A DNA stretch of 28,129 nucleotides. It comes from UBA8296 sp031581145 (GTDB taxonomy: Bacteria; Bacteroidota; Rhodothermia; Balneolales; Balneolaceae). Below are positions 7,819 to 15,992 of this stretch, in pieces; position 1 is the first letter of the stretch; each line of letters starts with the position of its first letter. The stretch lies in the NCBI GenBank assembly GCA_031581145.1, contig JAVLBP010000016.1, positions 1 through 28,129 on the forward strand, in the 5' to 3' direction. The notes beneath the pieces were generated by a model. The model was not told the origin of the DNA. It worked only from the letters and a program-made list of their open reading frames with translations, and did not search any database. Both the position numbers and the translations under genes were made by a program.

Positions 7819-9132
7819 TTACCCGCTCTCAACAAGCTGAGCTTTGACTTTCGTTTCGTCCCATTCTGATTGCGGATCTGAGTCACTCGTGATGGCTCCA
7901 CCCACATGATAGCGAGCGTTCTTGCTCATAAGATCCATAATGACCGTCCGAATCACGACATTAAAGTCTGCATCTCCATTGGGCTTGCAGTATCCAATAG
8001 CTCCTGAATAGATTCCCCTAGGCTCCGTCTCAAGCGTGTCAATTAGATGCATGGCTGCCCTTTTGGGTGCCCCTGTCATGGAGCCCATAGGGAAACACGC
8101 CTCAAACGCCTCGATCCACCCAACCCCTTCAGGTAAGGTTCCCTGAATCGTTGACACAAGCTGATGAACTGTGCCGAAACTCCTTTTTTTGAAGAGTTCT
8201 GGCACAACCACTGAGCCCGGTTCGCACACCGCATGAAAATCGTGACGCACCAAATCGACAATCATCAAGTTCTCAGCTCGATGTTTTTCTGAATCTAGTT
8301 CTTTCAACGCCTCATGGAGCTGCTTCTCACTCATGGTCTCGTCACGTCGGAGCGTCCCTTTGATTGGCTCAGACGTTAGTGTTCGCCCTTCAAGTTTGAG
8401 AAACCGTTCAGGGGATGCCGAGAGGACGAATCGATCAAGGGGGGATGTTTGACCTGGCGTTTGTACAGCATTGACAAGCGCGCTGAAAGGGACTCTGGCT
8501 TTTTGGAGTATGTCCACACTCCAGTCGATAGGGTGTCGATCCAGAGATGTTTGCATGGGATAGGTAAAGTTCACTTCGTACGTGTCACCTTCATAAATAG
8601 CATGTTTTATCTCTTGAATACACGTTAGATATTCGGCCTTATCAATTGATGTCCAATCTTTTGACAAACTTTGAGTAGTATGAGCACTGAAATGTTCTCT
8701 TTGTGACTTACCCGCCTCATCTGACACCGCCAAAAGGTGTTCAATGACGTCTTGAGCGCGCCCTTCCTCATCAAGCTCTACCTCAATGGTGCGTGAATGC
8801 AAGTCAAGTCTAAGGACTGTCGATGGAATCATCCACCACACTTGAGGATCGCCATGCGGTGGCACCTGCAGGCCAAATCTATGGTGATGACTTTCATACC
8901 CCATCATTCCCATCCCCCATGAACCGACATGATTTGCTAGTGAGGAAAGTCCGTCTCCAGCATGTGAGGCGTCGACAGATAGAATCTCTTTGGGGAAAAG
9001 GCCTAGATAACTTGTCCCGTGAGGGCTCTCATCACCTTCAAGCCAACTGTCTAATAACACAAACGGCTCATGGCTTTCCACAGCCTGTGTTAGATACGAG
9101 GCCAACCCCGGCCAAATCGAGAAACTATTCAT
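7819..9132 (-). CDS. pabB: Aminodeoxychorismate synthase component I
   Basis: PabB converts chorismate plus ammonia to 4-amino-4-deoxychorismate on the way to p-aminobenzoate and folate. The 437-aa product has the chorismate-binding fold with SASPERFLKLEG, HRAENLMIVDLVRHD, GSMTGAPKRAAM and GIYSGAIGYC. The discriminating motif is PIKGT with K258, the active-site lysine of PabB; anthranilate synthase TrpE has Ala there (PIAGT). No glutaminase (PabA) or lyase (PabC) domain is fused. It starts at the ATG 9130-9132 and faces pyrD across a 183-base divergent gap. It precedes the AAA+ ATPase by 54 bases on the same strand. Confidence 0.93.
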   Translation of the reverse strand: MNSFSIWPGLASYLTQAVESHEPFVLLDSWLEGDESPHGTSYLGLFPKEILSVDASHAGDGLSSLANHVGSWGMGMMGYESHHHRFGLQVPPHGDPQVWWMIPSTVLRLDLHSRTIEVELDEEGRAQDVIEHLLAVSDEAGKSQREHFSAHTTQSLSKDWTSIDKAEYLTCIQEIKHAIYEGDTYEVNFTYPMQTSLDRHPIDWSVDILQKARVPFSALVNAVQTPGQTSPLDRFVLSASPERFLKLEGRTLTSEPIKGTLRRDETMSEKQLHEALKELDSEKHRAENLMIVDLVRHDFHAVCEPGSVVVPELFKKRSFGTVHQLVSTIQGTLPEGVGWIEAFEACFPMGSMTGAPKRAAMHLIDTLETEPRGIYSGAIGYCKPNGDADFNVVIRTVIMDLMSKNARYHVGGAITSDSDPQSEWDETKVKAQLVESG

Positions 9133-9145
9133 GGGTCAATATCAT

Positions 9146-9199
9146 TTGGTGCGTATCAATTTAATTCTTACGTATTAGTTCTTGTCAATTGGTGCGTAT
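9146..9199. repeat. Pair of TTGGTGCGTAT direct repeats between pabB and pyrD
   Basis: The 11-mer TTGGTGCGTAT is present at 9146-9156 and 9189-9199, start to start 43 bases, close to four helical turns. A shorter related piece (ACGTAT) lies at 9170-9175. The pair occupies the divergent gap between two biosynthetic genes, where an operator would be expected. No consensus of a known regulator is recognised. Confidence 0.6.
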
Positions 9200-9315
9200 T
9201 ACAGGGTATAACATCAAATCGTATCTTGTCGATTTACATTGTTCATGAAGTGATCAAGCCTCTCAGGATCAAAGAGACGTTTCAAGGTAAAGCAAAATCA
9301 ACGTACTTTGAACGT

Positions 9316-10443
9316 ATGTATCATACCCTTTTACGCCCTCTCCTATTTTCATTATCGAGTGATCAGGCTCACGAGGTGACCATAAAAGGTGCTGCATGGT
9401 CAGTCCGCCACGATTGGACACATCAATTGCTCCCCGCAGTTGGGGTGCAACGTGCATTCTCCCCACCATCCACTCTTTCGACAACGCTTTGGGGTTTGAC
9501 ATTCGCCCATCCTGTAGGCCTTGCAGCAGGATTTGATAAAGAGGGCCAACTTGTCCCTTTGATGGAGCGGATTGGCTTTAGCCATCTCGATGTTGGCAGC
9601 ATAACGGCAAAACCATCCAAAGGGAACCCAACCCCTCGCAGCTTTCGACTCAAATCAGACGCCTCGTTGATCAACCGGATGGGTTTAAACAATAGTGGAA
9701 CAGCATCTGTATTGCGCCATTTAAGTGCTTTTTCACCATCGGTTCCACTGTCGGTCAATATTGCCAAAACTCATGACCCAACCATACTTGGCCAAGATGG
9801 AATCCAAGATTATGCAGATAGCCTCACACAAACCCTTCACTGGGGAGGCGCTGACCTTATAACCTTGAATGTCTCTTGTCCAAATACAGCCGAGGGAAAA
9901 ACCTTTGAACAACCTGACTCACTAGCTACGTTGCTTCAGGGGCTAAATGACGTCGTTGAAGCCGCCTCTTCTAATTCGACAACCACTCCACGCATTCCAC
10001 CTATTCTCTTAAAGCTATCTTGCGACGTCGATAAAGAGACACTTTCAGAAATCGTGGATCTTGCCCATTCAAGGCCATGGATTCAGGGCTTTGTGATGAG
10101 TAATACATCCACTAGGCGTGATGGACTTGCAGAGCCCACGGATCGAGTCACAGCCATGGGTAAAGGGGGACTTAGTGGTCGAGCGATCGCCTCCTGGAGT
10201 ACACAGCGCATTGAGTGGTTGGCTGCCATGACCTCACACCCAATTATTGGGCTAGGTGGCATATCGAGTGCGCAAGATGTGGTGGAGAAAATCGCCGCTG
10301 GAGCGTCTTTGGTGCAGCTTTATACCGGCCTTGTGTATGAAGGCCCGGCCATCGTCCAAAACATAGTCAAGGACTTAGAGCGCATGATGCGCGATAAAGA
10401 GGTTGAACACCTTTCGCCAGAGACAGCCTCAACACTACTCTAG
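9316..10443 (+). CDS. pyrD: Dihydroorotate dehydrogenase, class-2-like with Cys at the catalytic position
   Basis: PyrD oxidises dihydroorotate to orotate in pyrimidine synthesis; class 2 enzymes sit on the membrane and pass electrons to quinone. I chose the ATG at 9316 (375 aa) because MYHTLLRPLLFSLSSDQAHE matches the usual class 2 N-terminus. The frame also extends to a TTG at 9226 that would add 30 residues with no family match. FMN-binding features include VGLAAGFDKEGQ, VGSITAKPS, INRMGLNNSG, GGLSGRAI and the C-terminal AAGASLVQLYTGLVYEGP. The active-site loop reads NVSCPNT with C188, where class 2 enzymes have Ser (NxSSPNT) and class 1 enzymes have Cys. It ends at 10443, overlapping the last 9 bases of the convergent lipoprotein gene. 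Confidence 0.92.
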   Translation: MYHTLLRPLLFSLSSDQAHEVTIKGAAWSVRHDWTHQLLPAVGVQRAFSPPSTLSTTLWGLTFAHPVGLAAGFDKEGQLVPLMERIGFSHLDVGSITAKPSKGNPTPRSFRLKSDASLINRMGLNNSGTASVLRHLSAFSPSVPLSVNIAKTHDPTILGQDGIQDYADSLTQTLHWGGADLITLNVSCPNTAEGKTFEQPDSLATLLQGLNDVVEAASSNSTTTPRIPPILLKLSCDVDKETLSEIVDLAHSRPWIQGFVMSNTSTRRDGLAEPTDRVTAMGKGGLSGRAIASWSTQRIEWLAAMTSHPIIGLGGISSAQDVVEKIAAGASLVQLYTGLVYEGPAIVQNIVKDLERMMRDKEVEHLSPETASTLL

Positions 10444-12906
10444 TGAATCTACAGGCGCAGTTGAGACAGGAGACGCTGCCGAATCTACAGGCGCAGGTGT
10501 ATTCGCACGCGCACTCGAATCTACAGGCGCGGGTGAGTCAGCGCGCGCAGAGTCCATCTGTGCCTCATCAAAGACCGTAGAGTCTGGCACGGAAGGTTCC
10601 TCCACCTCTTGGTCCGGGAGGTTAAAGGTGCCATAATGCTTTTGAATTAACGAATCAGCCACGGTGAGATACTCAAGGACCGATTCCCACTGATTGCTTT
10701 GATCAGCGCCTGCTTGAGCAGTAGACGCTGCGCTAGAATATTCATCCACATAGCGTTGAATCGCCCCTCGCACATCCACCCACACCGAATCCACAAACGT
10801 TTGGGTTGCAAAACCTACCGAATCGATCTGCTTAGCGGAGTCAATCAACCCCCGTAGCGCTTGTTCTTCGCGTTGTTGTTGAGCCCAGGCTAGTGAATCA
10901 CGCACCATCTGACTATCCACAGGAGCGGCGACGCTTAATCCATCGCCATATTCTTGAATCAATCGACGCACAACCTCATCTACCGCATCTAGTTGAATGG
11001 CTTGTTCAGCGTATTCGGTGGCCTGCTTAGGGGTCCCTTCAGACGCATAAAGCTCCGTTAACACATAAAGAGCCCGACTCTTTAGCTCAGGATCCCGAGC
11101 ATCACGAACCACAGCTTCATAACGATCTTTGGCACGTTGTGGCTCGTCCAACGACAAATAATAGAGCGTTGCAAGCTCATAATTCCATGATGCCATGGAC
11201 GTGGTCATTTGAGCTCGAGACGCAGAATCTAGTGGGATTTCCTGCAGATTAATCCCCAGTTGATTATCAGGGGGCATATACGTCTCTAAGTCAATATCGT
11301 CTAACGGATCCTCTGCTTCCCCATTCTCGCCTGACACCATGCCTGTAATGGCATCACCCTCGCCCAACCCACTCATGATAGGGTCAGGTGTGGCATTCAA
11401 TGCTTGGGCTATGGCTTCAGAGCGCCATCCATCCGATAATGGCCTTCCACGCCACAATGCTTGGAACTGCACCTGTTTATCGGTGACTCTTTCGGGATTC
11501 AAATGAGACAAAAAACCGTATTGACTCTCTGTTGCCTCATCTTGAGACTCCCCTTCAGCGTCGATAATAACTAACGATTCGCCTGCTTCCCGCTTCTGTT
11601 TTTGCTGGGCCCTCCAATCCACGGCTCTGCGTTCCCGAAGTTGGCTAATCTTTTCCTGCCGAGACGCTGAATCCATCGCAGCCAAAGACATCAGACTGTC
11701 TGCATGGGACAACTGCGTGGTAAGCGACAAAAATTCACCATAGATTTGGGCTGTTTCTTGTGGTTTATAGCTTGGTGGAACCCGATTACGGTTAATGGGC
11801 ACCTGGCTTGCCGAGTCATAATAAGTTGCCGCCATCCCGTAATTTTTTTGCGATCGGTAAAGATCAGCAATGGCAGAGTACGATTGTGCACGAAATTCCG
11901 GCGGCAACGTCCCATTGCGCAATCGTCGAGGATCCATTCTCAAGGTCTGTTGGTGCCACTCAATGGATTCCTCTATAGACTCCCCATCTGTTGAATCGAC
12001 CAATGATAACCCAATTTCGAGCCTTATTTCAGGGAATTGGTCACGGTACTTGTCATCATCAAACATCTCCGTGAGGATATCCAAGGAGGCTTCTCGTTCT
12101 CCAAGTTTACGCAACGCGACAGCCTGCTTCTTGCGAGCTAAATACTGTAAATCAAAGATGGTTTTCGAATTTGCCACATCACGATACACCTCAGCAGCAA
12201 AGGCATAATCACCCTCCTGCTCAAGCATTTGAGCAAACAAAAACTGTGCCCTTGGACGTAAACGATCATCATCAAACTGTTCGATAGTAAGGGTAAGTAG
12301 ATCAACGGCCGTCGTGATATCGCCCGCTATGGTGTGATGCTCGGCGAGGATAAGTGCTGTTTTGGATTCAATCGAAGGAATCCACTCCCCTTCTAACAAC
12401 GCCTGCTCCGTAAAATCGATCGCCTCGAGATGGTTCCCCATTTCATAAAGCGTTCTAGATTGCCAAAAGACGGCTTCTTGTCCATACCGACCCGTTCCAT
12501 CTAGTGTCCGTAGCTCTTGAAACTTTTGAATTGCCGCAAAGTACTCCCCACGGTAAAAATTTGCCTTCCCAATCAACAATATCGAGGGCAATACGTAGGA
12601 GGAGCGCTCATGCTCTCGCAAGATTTTTGCCGCTTTTTGAATGGTAAGATCAAATTCACCTTTACCTCCAGATCCTGGCGGGTCAAACACCCGGATGAGA
12701 TTTCCAGGAGCAGGAATCGTGGGCTCTGGGATATTTTTTTCCAGTCCCAATTCATAAAAGTCTTGCGCGTTATAATAGGTGTTGAAATACGCCCGAAAAT
12801 CAAAGTATAGCTTCCCTACTCGTGTGGAGCACCCTTGCATGAGCACGACAGAGGCGAGCACCATCAACAACGCACGACCAGTACGACCCGTAGAGCCAAG
12901 TCTCAT
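10435..12906 (-). CDS. TPR lipoprotein, PorW/SprE-like (type IX secretion/gliding)
   Basis: With the ATG at 12906 this is an 823-aa lipoprotein: Arg-rich start, hydrophobic core and a lipobox VLMQGC with Cys at 26. In-frame TTG (12918) and GTG (12909) starts are possible but unneeded. The mature protein opens VGKLYFDFRAYFNTYYNAQDFYE, resembling the N-terminus of PorW/SprE, an outer-membrane-associated T9SS component. It is built largely of TPR-like helices (IGKANFYRGEYFAAIQKFQEL; ALYVLTELYASEGTPKQATEYAEQAI). The middle (about residues 410-540) is charged and probably disordered. The C-terminus is a Pro/Ala/Asp/Ser tail with repeated PAPVDS. It starts 4 bases after the pyruvate kinase stop, suggesting co-transcription. 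Assignment rests on remote similarity; the presence of porQ and a T9SS cargo in the window supports it. A generic TPR lipoprotein is the alternative. Confidence 0.72.
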   Translation of the reverse strand: MRLGSTGRTGRALLMVLASVVLMQGCSTRVGKLYFDFRAYFNTYYNAQDFYELGLEKNIPEPTIPAPGNLIRVFDPPGSGGKGEFDLTIQKAAKILREHERSSYVLPSILLIGKANFYRGEYFAAIQKFQELRTLDGTGRYGQEAVFWQSRTLYEMGNHLEAIDFTEQALLEGEWIPSIESKTALILAEHHTIAGDITTAVDLLTLTIEQFDDDRLRPRAQFLFAQMLEQEGDYAFAAEVYRDVANSKTIFDLQYLARKKQAVALRKLGEREASLDILTEMFDDDKYRDQFPEIRLEIGLSLVDSTDGESIEESIEWHQQTLRMDPRRLRNGTLPPEFRAQSYSAIADLYRSQKNYGMAATYYDSASQVPINRNRVPPSYKPQETAQIYGEFLSLTTQLSHADSLMSLAAMDSASRQEKISQLRERRAVDWRAQQKQKREAGESLVIIDAEGESQDEATESQYGFLSHLNPERVTDKQVQFQALWRGRPLSDGWRSEAIAQALNATPDPIMSGLGEGDAITGMVSGENGEAEDPLDDIDLETYMPPDNQLGINLQEIPLDSASRAQMTTSMASWNYELATLYYLSLDEPQRAKDRYEAVVRDARDPELKSRALYVLTELYASEGTPKQATEYAEQAIQLDAVDEVVRRLIQEYGDGLSVAAPVDSQMVRDSLAWAQQQREEQALRGLIDSAKQIDSVGFATQTFVDSVWVDVRGAIQRYVDEYSSAASTAQAGADQSNQWESVLEYLTVADSLIQKHYGTFNLPDQEVEEPSVPDSTVFDEAQMDSARADSPAPVDSSARANTPAPVDSAASPVSTAPVDSLE
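10445..10530 (-). repeat. Three 14-bp repeats at 36-bp spacing in the 3' end of the TPR lipoprotein gene
   Basis: GAATCTACAGGCGC (plus-strand reading) occurs at 10445-10458, 10481-10494 and 10517-10530, exactly 36 bases (12 codons) apart. On the coding strand these encode the PAPVDS/TAPVDS motif in the Pro-Ala-Asp-Ser tail. The first copy begins two bases after the stop codon of pyrD. Confidence 0.9.
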
Positions 12907-12910
12907 CACG

Positions 12911-14341
12911 CTACTCAATCGTTTTGACCATCACCATGTTGGTACGACCACGTTTCGAAATAGGCATCCCTGTAGCAAAAATCACCCGTTGACCTGCCTC
13001 AACGATTCCTTTTTCTTTGAGCGCTTCTTCCATGCGTGTGATGCTTTGATCGGTGTCAAACAGCTCATTAACCCTCATACACTGCACGCCCCACACCAAA
13101 TTGAGTTGATGACGCACAATATCTTCCTCTGTAAACGCAATAATGGGCACGTTTGGTCTAAACTTTGAAATCCTTCGCGCTGTAGAGCCTGAGTGCGTAA
13201 TCGTTGCAATGGCGGCTGCACCCACATTTTCAGCCATGGAAACACACGAATAGGCCACCGATTCAATCACTTGCTTCTCTTCCCAATCGGGTTTCCTAAA
13301 TCCAAGGCTATTGTAAAGAGCTGGATACTTCTCCTCAACATTACGCGCAATTCGGTCCATCACAGCCACAGACTCAAAAGGATACTCACCCGCAGCCGTT
13401 TCACCCGATAACATCACCGCATCGGTCCCATCCATGATCGCATTGGCAACATCAGAGCTCTCAGCACGCGTTGGACGTGGATTAGAAATCATGGAATCAA
13501 GCATTTGAGTCGCAGTAATCACCGGTTTACCCGCAGCCCGGCAGCGATCTATAATCTGCTTTTGAATAATGGGGACCTGTTCACTAGGGATCTCTATGCC
13601 CAAATCCCCTCGGGCAACCATAATCCCATCAGATTCCTCAATAATATCATCAATGACTGGGATCGCTTCGGGTTTTTCAATTTTGGCAATCACCCCAGCT
13701 TGAGATCCTTCTGCACGAACCCTGGAGACAATTTCCTGGATTTCACGAGGGCTTCTCACAAAAGACAACGCCACAAAATCTACCCCTAAGGATAGACCAA
13801 AGGTTAAATCTTCAAAGTCTTTCTCCGTGATAGGCGAGGTTTGAATGGCCACATTGGGCAAATTGACCCCTTTTCGGGATTTTAAGAGTCCTCCAACAAC
13901 GACCTCTGTGGTTAGTTCACCCTTGTCCTTGTCCTTCGACGTCACGCGTAGCTCCAACAACCCATCATCAATAAGAATGGTGTCACCAACCGTCGCATCT
14001 CTTGGCAATTCAGGAAAGTCTATTGGAATCACAGACGATGTCCCTTCAACAACGGCAGAGGTAATGATGAGCTCTTGACCTGTCTCGACCTTCTGGGCGC
14101 CCTCTTTCATCTGCCCCACACGGATTTTGGGGCCCTGCAAGTCCATCAAAATCGAAATGGGCTTCCCCTTTTTTGCGGCAATAGAACGCACCCAATCCAC
14201 CGTCTCTTTATGGTCTTGATGGCTACCATGGGAGAAATTCAGACGAGCTACATTCATCCCAGCGTCGATCAGGCGGTCGATACTCTCCTCATTGCGGGTC
14301 GCAGGGCCAATTGTACAAACAATCTTTGTGTGTCGGATCAT
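12911..14341 (-). CDS. pyk: Pyruvate kinase
   Basis: Pyruvate kinase transfers phosphate from phosphoenolpyruvate to ADP, the last ATP-forming step of glycolysis. The 476-aa length is normal for the bacterial enzyme. Diagnostic segments in order: TKIVCTIGPATRN, AGMNVARLNFSHG, ILMDLQGPKIRVG, the B-domain, GVDFVALSFVRS, VIAKIEKPEAI with the catalytic Lys, GIMVARGDLGIE, PVITATQMLDSMI and the C-terminal domain (SGSTARRISKFRPNVPIIAFT). The extra C-terminal PEP-utiliser-like domain of some Firmicutes enzymes is absent. The ATG at 14341 is preceded by AAAGAAG, a modest Shine-Dalgarno. It is first of a two-gene unit with the TPR lipoprotein and divergent from the GWxTD gene. Confidence 0.97.
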   Translation of the reverse strand: MIRHTKIVCTIGPATRNEESIDRLIDAGMNVARLNFSHGSHQDHKETVDWVRSIAAKKGKPISILMDLQGPKIRVGQMKEGAQKVETGQELIITSAVVEGTSSVIPIDFPELPRDATVGDTILIDDGLLELRVTSKDKDKGELTTEVVVGGLLKSRKGVNLPNVAIQTSPITEKDFEDLTFGLSLGVDFVALSFVRSPREIQEIVSRVRAEGSQAGVIAKIEKPEAIPVIDDIIEESDGIMVARGDLGIEIPSEQVPIIQKQIIDRCRAAGKPVITATQMLDSMISNPRPTRAESSDVANAIMDGTDAVMLSGETAAGEYPFESVAVMDRIARNVEEKYPALYNSLGFRKPDWEEKQVIESVAYSCVSMAENVGAAAIATITHSGSTARRISKFRPNVPIIAFTEEDIVRHQLNLVWGVQCMRVNELFDTDQSITRMEEALKEKGIVEAGQRVIFATGMPISKRGRTNMVMVKTIE

Positions 14342-14437
14342 AATTCTTCTTTAAAGTGTTGTCACAAAATACAACTATCTCATTCCCTTTCATGAGTCCT
14401 AATTGGGGTTCATGTGGTTTTTTTGCACTTTTCGGCT

Positions 14438-15898
14438 ATGACAAAGCAACCCATACACCTTTCTACCCCACTTTTTGTGGTACTGCTGGCGCTCATTGCG
14501 CTAAGTAGTGCGTGCACCCGAAGCGCAAATCCAGATATTGAACGTGGCTCCTCGTATGTTTTTGAGCCTGGATTCCCAGAAATTCTCGCCTCTGCGGTAG
14601 GGTTCTTGGATGAGGAAGATGAGGGCTTTATCCGAGTATCTGCCGAAATCGTTAAACCCAGTTTAATTTACCGATCGCTTAATGACACCTCTAAAGCACG
14701 TCTTCAAATGGAGGTTCGGGTTGTTGGTGTCACAGATCCTTCCTTTAGTCGCACGGTGCAAGAAAATATTGAGGTGTTGTACAATCCGCTGGAACAACAA
14801 GCCGATGAAGTGGATACGTATGAGCGCACCCTAGACATGAAGCCGGGGCGCTATACGGTGACGATCTCGATTACAGATCTTAACTCCAACAAAGTCTCCT
14901 CTACCTCCGAGACGACGTTTATACCCAATCCCGACGCGCCTGAAAACAATTTAGCGACCATTCGCATGGAGGGGCTTCAAGTCGATCAAGATGGCGATAA
15001 GCCTACGTTTTTACCAATTAATAGCTATGATGTCCCTTCCAAGGTGGATTCCTTGCTCTTCCTCACACAGTTGACAAGTCAGTCAAGTGAATCCCCCCGG
15101 TGGATTCAAACTCGACTCTTACGTTTCCGGGCAGACGATAGTCCGGCTCGGCCCATGCAGTTCAACAACTATGGCAACTCATCGCTCCCCTACAAGGGGA
15201 TTGAGTACGACGAATTCGACGTCCTTCGCCAAACCGATCGTGTGTTGCAACAAGAAGGGAGTGTCCTGCTGGAAATCCCCATGAACCCATTGAGTCGTGG
15301 CAATTATCGATTTGAAGTACGAGTCTATGAAGGAGACCAAGAGCCTACGGAGGATCAAGAAAGTCTCCTGTATAAAGCACGAGAGTTCGCCATTAAGTCT
15401 AAGAACTATCCATTTTTGCGAACGCCTCGCGAACTTGCCGAACCTCTTGTGTACCTCATGAAGGAGGATGAACACGAAGAGATGATGTCGATTGAAGATG
15501 ATACACAACTCAAGGAAGCGGTTGACCGATTCTGGCTCTCAAACGTCCAAAGCCTCAGTGATGCTGGGCTCACCCTAGAGAAGTACTATCAGCGCGTAGA
15601 AGAGGCAAATAAGCAATTCTCGAACTTCAAGGAAGGTTGGAAGACCGATGCCGGGATGATGTATATCTTGTTTGGGAAGCCTTGGTATGTAGAAAGGCAA
15701 GTCAATGTTATGAGATGGTCTTATTCGTATGATCGAAGCGATCCAGAAACCAATTTTGTGTTTGAGCAGCCCAAAGTGAAGAATGAGTTCTTCCCCTTTA
15801 ACAATTACCTCTTATTACGAAGCCAGAGCTACTACAGTGTGTATTACCGCCAGCTCCAACTATGGCTCAGCGGTGGAATTCTCCAAAGGGATTTATAG
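14438..15898 (+). CDS. GWxTD domain-containing lipoprotein
   Basis: This is a 486-aa exported protein of unknown biochemical role. I chose the ATG at 14438 because it gives a clean lipoprotein signal: MTKQPIHLSTPLFVV, a hydrophobic core and LSSAC with Cys at 26. A GTG at 14414 would add 8 residues. The N-terminal half is a beta-rich region (LQMEVRVVGVTDPS, GRYTVTISITDLNS). The C-terminal half holds the domain that names the family, with G400-W-K-T-D404 in the segment KEGWKTDAGMMYILFGKPW. The region just before it contains FWLSN, also usual. GWxTD proteins occur mainly in Rhodothermota, Balneolota, Chlorobi/Ignavibacteria and related phyla. It faces pyk across a 96-base divergent gap and converges on the metallopeptidase. 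Confidence 0.88.
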   Translation: MTKQPIHLSTPLFVVLLALIALSSACTRSANPDIERGSSYVFEPGFPEILASAVGFLDEEDEGFIRVSAEIVKPSLIYRSLNDTSKARLQMEVRVVGVTDPSFSRTVQENIEVLYNPLEQQADEVDTYERTLDMKPGRYTVTISITDLNSNKVSSTSETTFIPNPDAPENNLATIRMEGLQVDQDGDKPTFLPINSYDVPSKVDSLLFLTQLTSQSSESPRWIQTRLLRFRADDSPARPMQFNNYGNSSLPYKGIEYDEFDVLRQTDRVLQQEGSVLLEIPMNPLSRGNYRFEVRVYEGDQEPTEDQESLLYKAREFAIKSKNYPFLRTPRELAEPLVYLMKEDEHEEMMSIEDDTQLKEAVDRFWLSNVQSLSDAGLTLEKYYQRVEEANKQFSNFKEGWKTDAGMMYILFGKPWYVERQVNVMRWSYSYDRSDPETNFVFEQPKVKNEFFPFNNYLLLRSQSYYSVYYRQLQLWLSGGILQRDL

Positions 15899-15909
15899 AG
15901 GCACTTTAC

Positions 15910-15992
15910 GGTTAGAATCCACTTACGACTATAAGCCACGTGTGACTACGAACCACGTTAGACTACAGGCCAAGTACGACTACAAACCTTAT
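15910..15992. repeat. 17-bp tandem repeat array between convergent genes
   Basis: Units begin at 15927, 15944, 15961 and 15978, exactly 17 bases apart: GACTATAAGCCACGTGT, GACTACGAACCACGTTA, GACTACAGGCCAAGTAC and a truncated GACTACAAACCTTA. A more degenerate unit is visible at 15910-15926. The array starts 12 bases after the GWxTD stop and its last unit runs into the stop codon of the metallopeptidase (15989-15991). The 17-base period rules out an ordinary in-frame protein repeat. No terminator hairpin is otherwise visible in this gap. Confidence 0.85.

Noticed and set aside
9226..9315. TTG start giving pyrD 30 extra residues
   Set aside because: The ATG at 9316 gives the usual class 2 N-terminus (MYHTLLRPLLF), and the extension would run through the likely promoter region.
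12779..13168. 129-codon plus-strand open frame across the pyk/TPR junction
   Set aside because: Antisense to two well-supported genes; composition and residues look like a shadow frame.
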